Assembly: GCA_938028645.1 (NCBI GenBank)
Contig: CALIMD010000183.1
Location: forward strand, 1 to 6,288
Source: an uncultured Alphaproteobacteria bacterium
Lineage (GTDB): Bacteria; Pseudomonadota; Alphaproteobacteria; Thalassobaculales; Thalassobaculaceae
Direction of reading: 5' to 3'
Length of the DNA: 6,288 nucleotides
The notes under the pieces were generated by a model that was given only the letters and a program-made list of their open reading frames with translations, had not been told where the DNA came from and ran no database searches. Within the stretch, counting starts at the first letter, position 1. The number at the start of each line of letters is the position of its first letter. A program made the translations under genes and the position numbers. This document shows positions 1 to 5,700 of this stretch, one piece after another.

Positions 1-1
1 T

Positions 2-526
2 GAGCAGGGACGTGGTACTTTTGTAGTTGACCATTTGGTTGATTATCAACTAGGTAGAAGAACTCGGTTCACTGAAACCGTTCTGAAACAAAATAAAAAT
101 CCAATTGCCAAAACGCTTAGCATTACAATCATATCTGCTGATCGGGACATCGCAGGATCTTTAAAGATTGACGAAATGACTGACGTTTTTTGCCTAGAAA
201 CAATTCGCGAAATAGATAATCGTCCCTTGGCGATTGGGTCCCATTATTTTCCCAAACAACGATTTCCCGATTTAATAGATGTTTTTCAAGCAGAAGGTTC
301 TATTTCCAATATGTTGAGTAAGTTTGGTTATGGCGATTATGAACGACAAACAACTAAAATCACCGCAAGACCTCCAACCAAAAGAGAGGCTTCAATATTA
401 CTGCAGGCTCGAAATCGACCCATTTTGGTTACAGAATCAATTAATGTAGATAAAGACAAGCAACCAATTGAGTATGGAGTTGCCCGGTTCTCTGCTGATA
501 GAGTTCAACTGATTGTAGAGACTTAA
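2..526 (+). CDS. PhnF/HutC-type GntR transcriptional regulator, 5'-truncated
   Basis: This is a ligand-responsive DNA-binding repressor or activator, of which 174 C-terminal codons are visible. The reading frame is open from base 2. Its first residues, EQGRGTFVVDH, match the wing at the end of a GntR winged helix-turn-helix, so the HTH itself lies left of the window. The in-frame TTG at 35 is internal and not the start. A linker with LGRRTRFTE follows, then a UTRA effector-binding domain (about fragment residues 33-172) ending in PIEYGVARFSADRVQLIVE. The LGRRTRF segment, the RPILVTESINVD segment and this ending closely resemble PhnF-type regulators. Family knowledge says UTRA domains bind small metabolites; the ligand here is unknown. 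No phosphonate genes are visible, so phosphonate control should not be assumed. It precedes the catabolic genes in the same direction and probably controls them. Confidence 0.9.
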   Translation, partial: EQGRGTFVVDHLVDYQLGRRTRFTETVLKQNKNPIAKTLSITIISADRDIAGSLKIDEMTDVFCLETIREIDNRPLAIGSHYFPKQRFPDLIDVFQAEGSISNMLSKFGYGDYERQTTKITARPPTKREASILLQARNRPILVTESINVDKDKQPIEYGVARFSADRVQLIVET

Positions 527-550
527 TCACCAATTCGGTTTAATTATTAT

Positions 551-570
551 GTTGGAACTATGATTTCAAC
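551..570. promoter_or_regulatory. imperfect inverted repeat, candidate operator
   Basis: GTTGGAA (551-557), a 6-nt spacer and TTTCAAC (564-570) pair at six of seven positions. The repeat sits in the 79-bp gap between the regulator and the cupin gene, 35 bp before the cupin ATG. That is a sensible place for the regulator to bind, but the sequence does not match a known PhnF or HutC operator that I can name. No convincing -35/-10 pair is evident nearby; TTGGAA at 552 with TAAATA at 577 has a 19-bp spacer and a poor -10. Confidence 0.3.
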
Positions 571-605
571 TCATGGTAAATAGTTAATCTACTTGGACTT
601 ATTTT

Positions 606-1268
606 ATGGAATACCGAGATTATTATCTTAACTTTTATAAAGAGTGGCTAGCTCCTTACGAGGAATCACGATATCTAAAGCCCTTTAACTACCTAGTTAT
701 TTTCTGTAAAGAAGGTGACCTCAAACAAAACGAAAAAGATTTTCTATATGAGAGTGAATCAGAATACATTAGCGCACCGATTAATTTAACCGCTGGACAA
801 AATGGTGCCTTGTTATGGTTTTGGGAGTTAGTTGATCTTAAAAATAATGATACTCGATTATCAGGAGGCATTCCTTCTCAGAAAATTGAAATTAGTGAAC
901 TAATTTCAATTCCGAGTCAGCTCGAGGCTTCTTTAATTCGATGCGATACCGTCTCCTTCCCGCCTTCTGGGTGCGCTTTCACGCATACCCATGCTGGACC
1001 TGGAATTAGAGCTATATTGGAAGGGGAAATTAGAATAGATGGAGAGACAGAATCAAATGAGTATAAAGCCGGAGATGCTTGGTTTGAAAATGGTATTGAG
1101 CCTGTCTTTGCACAAGCACAAGGAAGATCTGTATCTAGTTTTATTCGCGTAATGATTTTGCCTCGTAAGTTTATTGGTAAAACCTCAATTACATATGTTA
1201 ATGAAGAAGACTTGGAAAAACCAAAAACACAAATATACAAGGGATATATAGATGAACCACTCAAATAA
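606..1268 (+). CDS. cupin-domain protein with degenerate metal site
   Basis: This 220-residue cytoplasmic protein has no signal peptide or membrane segment. Residues 1-105 resemble no domain I can name. Residues 108-185 form a single cupin barrel. Cupin motif 1 appears as G122-CAFT-H127-T-H129, followed by ILEGE (137-141); motif 2 appears as AGDAWFENG (155-163) with P166. The usual motif 1 glutamate and motif 2 histidine ligands are not at their expected positions, so only two of the four canonical metal ligands are evident. It could be a metal-free binding or isomerase-type cupin, or could use other ligands. The start is ATG 606; the ribosome-binding site is weak (TTGGA at 594-598). Its last 17 bases overlap the next gene, which suggests translational coupling and a shared function. 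The specific role is unknown. Confidence 0.8.
   Translation: MEYRDYYLNFYKEWLAPYEESRYLKPFNYLVIFCKEGDLKQNEKDFLYESESEYISAPINLTAGQNGALLWFWELVDLKNNDTRLSGGIPSQKIEISELISIPSQLEASLIRCDTVSFPPSGCAFTHTHAGPGIRAILEGEIRIDGETESNEYKAGDAWFENGIEPVFAQAQGRSVSSFIRVMILPRKFIGKTSITYVNEEDLEKPKTQIYKGYIDEPLK
1239..1243 (+). promoter_or_regulatory. ribosome binding site of the ThDP enzyme
   Basis: AAGGG lies 8 nt before ATG 1252, inside the end of the cupin gene. It supports 1252 rather than the internal ATG at 1291 as the start. Confidence 0.6.
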
Positions 1269-2946
1269 TATTGATTTAAATGGGAAAAAAATGGGTGGCC
1301 ACCTTCTTGTGGATTCTCTGAGGACCCACGGTGTAGACATGGTTTTTGGTGTTCCTGGAGAGAGTTATCTAGCTGTGCTAGACGGATTACAGGATGCAAA
1401 TAGTATTAAAACCATAATGTGCCGCCAAGAGGGAGGGTCCGCCATGATGGCGGAGGCCTACGGTAAATTGACCGGCAAACCCGGTGTTTGCCTTGTTACA
1501 AGAGGACCTGGAGCTACAAATGCCAGCGCTGGTATTCATATAGCAATGCAGGATTCTACTCCATTAGTGATGTTAGTTGGTCAGGTAGGGCGAGAAATGA
1601 TGGACAGAGAGGCATTCCAGGAAATTGATTACCGACGAATGTACGGCGAACTAACAAAATGGGTTGCGCAAATTGAAGACACAAGTCGCATACCCGAGTA
1701 CATAAGCCGCGCCTTTCATACAGCAACTTCAGGACGCCCCGGCCCCGTAGTGCTAGCTTTACCAGAAGATATGTTGACGGAGTATGCGGATACAAAGATT
1801 ATTAATAGTTATCAAAAGATAGAAGCCTACCCATCGCCAGCTGATCTTGCGCAGGTAGAGGAAATGCTGAGTAAGTCCAAGGCGCCTTTAATGATTGTTG
1901 GCGGAGGAGGCTGGGATGAAGCTTCATGCCAAAAGATACAGGATTTTGCGGAGAAAAATCATCTTCCGGTTGGTTGTTCCTTCCGGTGTCAGGATTATTT
2001 CGATAACCGGCATCCAAATTATGTTGGTCATATTGGGATCGGTTTATCGACGTCTCTTCAGGATCGTATCATCAATAGCGATCTTCTAGTGGTAATTGGA
2101 GCAAGACTGGGGGAGGTAACTACCAGTGGATACTCTTTGCTGGATATACCAAGGCCTAAACAGCAATTAATTCATATTCACTCTGGGGCCGAAGAGCTTG
2201 GCAGTGTGTACCAGGCAGATCTTCCCATCAATGCAAGTCCCCGAAGTTTCGCTGAAGCCATTTCTAAATCGGAGATAACTGGTTCTGAGAAATGGGCTTC
2301 AAGTACCAAACAAGGAAATGATGCTTATTTGGAGACATTAATCCCAAAAGCTATTCCCGGCGATGTGCAGATGGCAGAGATAGCGTGCTGGTTAAATGAT
2401 ATATTACCAGAGGATGCAATCGTTTGTAACGGCGCAGGCAATTACGCCACTTGGATGCATCGGTTTTTTCAGTATAGAAAATATAGGACGCAATTGGCTC
2501 CGACGAGTGGATCGATGGGGTATGGTTTACCATCTGCCGTGGCAGCTAAGTTAGTTTGTCCTGATAGAACTGTTATAAGTATGAATGGTGATGGATGTTT
2601 TATGATGCACGGTCAGGAAATGGCGACAGCCATGCAATATGGAGCAAACATCATTGCTATTGTGATAAATAATAGCATGTTTGGTACGATTCGAATGCAT
2701 CAAGAACGTGAATACCCGGGACGCATCGCAAATACCGGACTACGAAATCCGGATTTTGCAGCATTGGCCAGGGCGTATGGTGCTGTTGGTGAAACAGTCA
2801 ATAAGACGGCTGAATTCAAACCGGCATTTGAAAAAGCGCTCAAAGCAAATGTGCCTACTCTTATCGAAATAAAGATCGATCCAGATGCTATTACCCCTGT
2901 GACCACACTTAGTGCTATAAGGGAAACTGCACTGGCAAAAAAATGA
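1252..2946 (+). CDS. thiamine diphosphate-dependent enzyme, acetolactate synthase-like
   Basis: This 564-residue cytoplasmic enzyme has the three-domain ThDP fold of the IlvB/decarboxylase superfamily. The N-terminal pyrimidine-binding domain (about 14-180) contains GVPGE (33-37), the cofactor-activating glutamate E60 in CRQEGG, and TRGPGATN. The middle domain (about 200-335) includes QDYFDNRHPNYVG and VIGARLGE. The C-terminal domain (about 375-550) carries the ThDP/Mg motif from GDG (446-448) to NN (473-474). It therefore binds ThDP and acts on a 2-keto acid, either as decarboxylase or carboligase. No regulatory small subunit (IlvN/IlvH) is adjacent and the neighbours are catabolic, so biosynthetic acetolactate synthase is unlikely. 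The 2-ketoarginine decarboxylase AruI belongs to the same superfamily and has similar length; that link is only an inference from the nearby DDAH gene. Length is normal and the gene looks intact. Confidence 0.92.
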   Translation: MNHSNNIDLNGKKMGGHLLVDSLRTHGVDMVFGVPGESYLAVLDGLQDANSIKTIMCRQEGGSAMMAEAYGKLTGKPGVCLVTRGPGATNASAGIHIAMQDSTPLVMLVGQVGREMMDREAFQEIDYRRMYGELTKWVAQIEDTSRIPEYISRAFHTATSGRPGPVVLALPEDMLTEYADTKIINSYQKIEAYPSPADLAQVEEMLSKSKAPLMIVGGGGWDEASCQKIQDFAEKNHLPVGCSFRCQDYFDNRHPNYVGHIGIGLSTSLQDRIINSDLLVVIGARLGEVTTSGYSLLDIPRPKQQLIHIHSGAEELGSVYQADLPINASPRSFAEAISKSEITGSEKWASSTKQGNDAYLETLIPKAIPGDVQMAEIACWLNDILPEDAIVCNGAGNYATWMHRFFQYRKYRTQLAPTSGSMGYGLPSAVAAKLVCPDRTVISMNGDGCFMMHGQEMATAMQYGANIIAIVINNSMFGTIRMHQEREYPGRIANTGLRNPDFAALARAYGAVGETVNKTAEFKPAFEKALKANVPTLIEIKIDPDAITPVTTLSAIRETALAKK

Positions 2947-2978
2947 TTGTAAATTACGAATAAATCTCTTTTTACAAT
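2946..2978. repeat. perfect 8-bp inverted repeat after the ThDP gene
   Basis: ATTGTAAA (2946-2953) and TTTACAAT (2971-2978) are perfect reverse complements separated by 17 nt. The left arm starts at the last base of the TGA stop. The stem is AT-rich and not followed by a T-run, so it is not a convincing intrinsic terminator. It could be an operator with two half-sites about 25 bp apart, or a weak mRNA hairpin protecting the upstream transcript. Confidence 0.35.
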
Positions 2979-3037
2979 GCCTTGAATATAGAGTTATATA
3001 GGCGTTCGCGTAGTTTAAAATGAAAAACCGTCCAAAT

Positions 3038-3052
3038 AATAAATGGTTTATT
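3038..3052. repeat. short AT-rich hairpin upstream of BKACE
   Basis: AATAAA (3038-3043) and TTTATT (3047-3052) pair perfectly around TGG. The hairpin lies 9 nt before the GGAGG ribosome-binding site of the next gene. It may be chance in an AT-rich gap, or a weak structure or protein site affecting expression of the downstream genes. The 125-bp gap that contains it holds no gene. Confidence 0.25.
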
Positions 3053-3061
3053 GGGTTGAAT

Positions 3062-3066
3062 GGAGG
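3062..3066 (+). promoter_or_regulatory. strong ribosome binding site of BKACE
   Basis: GGAGG lies 5 nt before ATG 3072. It is the best Shine-Dalgarno match in the window and fixes the BKACE start. Confidence 0.75.
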
Positions 3067-3071
3067 ATTAA

Positions 3072-4007
3072 ATGGCTGGTTCCGGTAAAGTTATAATAAC
3101 ATGTGCTGTCACTGGGGGAATTCACACACCAACAATGAGCCCTCATTTACCAATTACTCCAGATGAAATTGCCGATGAGTCTATCGGGGCTTGGGAGGCT
3201 GGAGCCTCCATAATACATCTGCATGCCAGGGATCCTAAGGATGGCAGTCCTACACCCAGTCCCGAAGTCTTTATGGAGTTTTTACCCAGAATTAAACAAT
3301 CAACGGATGCGGTTGTTAACATATCAACCGGTGGAGGCCACGGTATGACCGTTCAAGAGCGTTTGGCCGCCGCCTTTAAAGCAAGCCCTGAAATGACCTC
3401 GTTAAATATGGGATCCATGAATTTTGGTCTATTTCCAATTTTAGATAAAATGAAAGATTTTAAGCATGACTGGGAACCACAGTATCTAGAAAATTCGAGA
3501 GACTTTATATTCCGAAACACCTTTAAAGATATAGAATACATTCTAAAGGAATTAGGTGAGGGTCACGGTACGCGTTTTGAATTCGAATGTTACGATATTG
3601 GGCATCTCTATACCTTGGCACATTTTCTGGATCGTGGGCTTGTAAAGCCTCCGTTATTTGTACAGTCAATTTTTGGTATTTTAGGTGGCATAGGAGCTGA
3701 TGAAGAAAATCTGATGCATGCCAAACGGATCGCAGATAAATTATTTGGAGATCAGTACCAATGGTCTGTTTTAGCTGCTGGTAGGCATCAAATGAATTTC
3801 GTGACCATGGCAGCCATGCTTGGTGGTAATGTAAGGGTTGGATTGGAAGACAGTTTATACATTTCTAAAGGGAAACTGGCTGAATCCAACAAAGAACAGG
3901 TTGCCAAAATACGGCGTATCATAGAAGATTTGTCTTTGGAGGTAGCCACTCCGACAGAAGCTAGAGAAATGTTGGGGTTAAAAGGCGGTGACATGGTGAA
4001 ATTCTAA
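3072..4007 (+). CDS. beta-keto acid cleavage enzyme (BKACE, DUF849 family)
   Basis: This 311-residue TIM-barrel, Zn-dependent enzyme condenses a beta-keto acid with acetyl-CoA and cleaves it to acetoacetate plus a new acyl-CoA; the founding member is 3-keto-5-aminohexanoate cleavage enzyme (Kce). The family hallmarks are visible: KVIITCAVTGG near the N-terminus, HLHARD with metal ligands H49 and H51, NISTGGG (83-89), ECYD with E172, and GGNVRVGLEDSLY (251-263) with R255, the third Zn ligand E259 and D260. These correspond to Kce H46, H48, E143, R226, E230 and D231, so catalysis should be intact. Many members read GGHVRVGLEDN here; N253 and S261 differ, which may bear on substrate choice. The substrate cannot be read from sequence. 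It is followed closely by the DDAH and CoA-transferase-like genes, consistent with one operon. Confidence 0.95.
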   Translation: MAGSGKVIITCAVTGGIHTPTMSPHLPITPDEIADESIGAWEAGASIIHLHARDPKDGSPTPSPEVFMEFLPRIKQSTDAVVNISTGGGHGMTVQERLAAAFKASPEMTSLNMGSMNFGLFPILDKMKDFKHDWEPQYLENSRDFIFRNTFKDIEYILKELGEGHGTRFEFECYDIGHLYTLAHFLDRGLVKPPLFVQSIFGILGGIGADEENLMHAKRIADKLFGDQYQWSVLAAGRHQMNFVTMAAMLGGNVRVGLEDSLYISKGKLAESNKEQVAKIRRIIEDLSLEVATPTEAREMLGLKGGDMVKF

Positions 4008-4015
4008 GGGCAGGG
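4007..4015 (+). promoter_or_regulatory. purine-rich ribosome binding site before the DDAH gene
   Basis: AGGGCAGGG begins at the last base of the BKACE stop codon and ends 7 nt before ATA 4023. This is good Shine-Dalgarno spacing for initiation at ATA 4023. It is 52 nt from the first conventional in-frame start, GTG 4068, which lacks a well-placed site of its own. Confidence 0.45.
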
Positions 4016-4022
4016 TTTCGCC

Positions 4023-4796
4023 ATACTTAAATTCAACCGCGCCATAGTAAGGTTACCAGCGGAATCCGTGGTTAATGGATTACGCGAGAAGGATAGTGGT
4101 TGGCCTTGTTTTGAATCACTTTTTCAAGAGCACCAAGATTATGTGGCTGCGTTAGAAAAAAATGGTGTAAGTGTATGCCGTCTCCCTCCCTCGCTGAAAT
4201 GGCCTGATTCAGTTTTTGTTGAGGACCCGGTATTAGTATTTTCACAAGGGTCTATTCTTTTGCGTTCGATAATGGAGGAAAGATCAGGAGAAGTGGATTT
4301 AATTGCGCCATTTCTCTATTCAACTTTTCCGCAAGTATTGGAAATAGATCAAGGCTATGTAGATGGTGGCGACGTATTATGGACCCCAAACGGAGTTATC
4401 ATTGGTATTTCTTCGAGAACAACACACGAAGGTGCCGAAAACCTCGTTAAGCATCTCTTTAATTTAGGTTTGAACGGTATTATTACTGAGACTCCGACTG
4501 GCGTACTGCATCTAAAATCGGATTGTTCGTTGCTCGATGAAAAGACAATTTTTGTGACGCCTCGTTTAGCAGGCGCCAAAGTTTTTCAAAATTTTAAAAA
4601 AATTATTACCCCCGAAACAGAATATGCAGCAGCGAATTCAATCAGAGTAAACTCGTCTGTATTTGTTAATGATGATTGTGAGCGGTCTATTTCTTTGCTT
4701 AAACAATCAAATTTTCAAGTTACAGCGTTATCGAGTAAACAAATCAGGAAATTGGATGCTGGACTTTCATGTATGAGTTTAAGATGGTTTCAATAA
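4023..4796 (+). CDS. dimethylarginine dimethylaminohydrolase-like enzyme (DDAH), unusual start
   Basis: DDAH enzymes of the pentein fold hydrolyse N-methylated arginine to citrulline and methyl- or dimethylamine. Counting from GTG 4068 as residue 1, the residues known from Pseudomonas DDAH are all present: L5, D47, E52 and D53 in DSVFVED, R72, R117 in SSRT, general base H148 in LHLKSD, and nucleophile C235 in GLSCMSLRW near the C-terminus. The family motif also appears as DGGD (99-102). Upstream of GTG 4068 the same frame encodes KFNRAIVRLPAES, which aligns with the first beta strand of DDAH. Starting at GTG would delete it and give only 242 residues. No ATG, GTG or TTG lies in frame between the BKACE stop and 4068. 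The best position is ATA 4023, giving 258 residues, close to the usual 255 or so. The RPG segment common in the family is replaced by RSI. Related guanidino substrates are possible. Confidence 0.88.
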   Translation: MLKFNRAIVRLPAESVVNGLREKDSGWPCFESLFQEHQDYVAALEKNGVSVCRLPPSLKWPDSVFVEDPVLVFSQGSILLRSIMEERSGEVDLIAPFLYSTFPQVLEIDQGYVDGGDVLWTPNGVIIGISSRTTHEGAENLVKHLFNLGLNGIITETPTGVLHLKSDCSLLDEKTIFVTPRLAGAKVFQNFKKIITPETEYAAANSIRVNSSVFVNDDCERSISLLKQSNFQVTALSSKQIRKLDAGLSCMSLRWFQ

Positions 4797-4797
4797 T

Positions 4798-4814
4798 AAA
4801 AAACTGGGTTTTTT
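4798..4814 (+). terminator. AT-rich hairpin with T-rich tail, possible weak terminator or attenuator
   Basis: AAAAAAC (4798-4804) and GTTTTTT (4808-4814) pair perfectly around TGG, beginning 2 nt after the DDAH stop, and GTCTTTTTATT follows. The stem has only one G-C pair, so termination would be weak. It could partly uncouple the downstream pair of genes. The rest of the 66-bp gap holds only the start region of the next gene. Confidence 0.3.
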
Positions 4815-4862
4815 GTCTTTTTATTACTATGGTTACCGCTAAATCCTTAATTACTTTGGGTA

Positions 4863-5696
4863 ATGTTAATGCTTGCAGATAAATTAACTATTGATGAATT
4901 GGCTAGCCGCATTCCAGATGGAGCAAAAGTCGCGCTGCCACCAGACTATGCGTATTGTTCTCTGGCAGCTGTGCGGGCGCTAATACGGCGGAAAGTCAAG
5001 GGCTTGCATTTAGTTGGTGTTCCGTCTCTTGGTTTTCAGGCGGACATGCTTATTGGAGCAGGGTGCGTTGATACCCTTGAAACTGCAGCTGTTACGTTAT
5101 CGGAATATGGATTGGCGCCAAGGTTCACCGCAGCGGTGAAAAGCGCAGAGATAAATATGATGGATGCGACTTGCCCTGCGATCCATGCTGCTTTGCAAGC
5201 TTCTGAGAAAGGAATACCTTTTATTCCACTTAGGGGACTAATCGGTAGTGATATTCTAGCCCATCGCAAGGATTGGAAAGTCGGAGACAATCCTTTTGCT
5301 GAAAATGACCCGGTAGTCTACCTGCCTGCATTAAAGCCGGATGTTGCCCTTATACACGCACCAATTGGTGATAAATATGGAAATGTATGGGTTGGCGTTC
5401 GACGCGAACAAATGTTAATGGCTCATGCTGCATCAGAAACGTTTGTCACTGTAGAGGAAATTGTTGATGGAAATCTGATGGACGATTTGAAAATGAAAGC
5501 TGCTACCATACCAGGGCTTTATATCAACGGTATTACGGAAGCTAATAAAGGCGCTTGGCCATTGGGAATACCAGGTGGTTACAACGCAGACCATGAACAC
5601 CTGCGACGCTACGTCGAGCTTGCTAAGACTGATGAAGGGTTCCAACAGTATTTAGAAGAGTTTATATTAGAGGCTCCTGCGGAGGCAGCCGAATAA
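4863..5696 (+). CDS. CoA-transferase subunit A-like protein (GctA family)
   Basis: This 277-residue protein is the alpha-type subunit of a class I CoA-transferase-like heteromer, similar to glutaconate CoA-transferase A. Visible family features are an N-terminal IPDGAKVALPPD (17-28), HLVGVPS (49-55), GAGCVDTLE (65-73), YGLAPRF (82-88), LRGLIGSD (123-130), DNPFAENDPV (142-151) and the alpha/beta core HAPIGDKYGNVWVG (165-178). The expected job is moving CoA between acids, using a catalytic glutamate on subunit B. The relatives IpdAB instead open a ring by C-C bond cleavage, so hydrolase activity is possible. Two ATGs are in frame: 4863 and 4869. GGG at 4858-4860 is 8 nt from 4869 and only 2 nt from 4863, so 4869 may be the real start. 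It ends 4 bp before its partner gene. Confidence 0.88.
   Translation: MLMLADKLTIDELASRIPDGAKVALPPDYAYCSLAAVRALIRRKVKGLHLVGVPSLGFQADMLIGAGCVDTLETAAVTLSEYGLAPRFTAAVKSAEINMMDATCPAIHAALQASEKGIPFIPLRGLIGSDILAHRKDWKVGDNPFAENDPVVYLPALKPDVALIHAPIGDKYGNVWVGVRREQMLMAHAASETFVTVEEIVDGNLMDDLKMKAATIPGLYINGITEANKGAWPLGIPGGYNADHEHLRRYVELAKTDEGFQQYLEEFILEAPAEAAE
5681..5685 (+). promoter_or_regulatory. ribosome binding site of the subunit B gene
   Basis: GGAGG lies within the last codons of the subunit A gene, 15 nt before ATG 5701. The spacing is long, so translational coupling from the upstream stop probably assists initiation. Confidence 0.4.
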
Positions 5697-5700
5697 CGAT

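Noticed and set aside
35..37. TTG as the start of the regulator
   Set aside because: The frame continues upstream to base 2 with the conserved GRGTFV wing of GntR proteins, so the true start is outside the window.
917..1399. 160-codon open frame on the - strand
   Set aside because: It lies antisense to the end of the cupin gene and the start of the ThDP gene, both supported by family motifs. Its translation resembles no family I know.
1441..1451. palindrome GCCATGATGGC
   Set aside because: It lies within the conserved ThDP-binding coding region and is explained by Ala-Met-Met-Ala codons.
4051..4837. GGTTACC occurring at about 4051 and again at about 4831
   Set aside because: The match is only seven bases and the flanks differ; this is too short to support a repeat or regulatory site.
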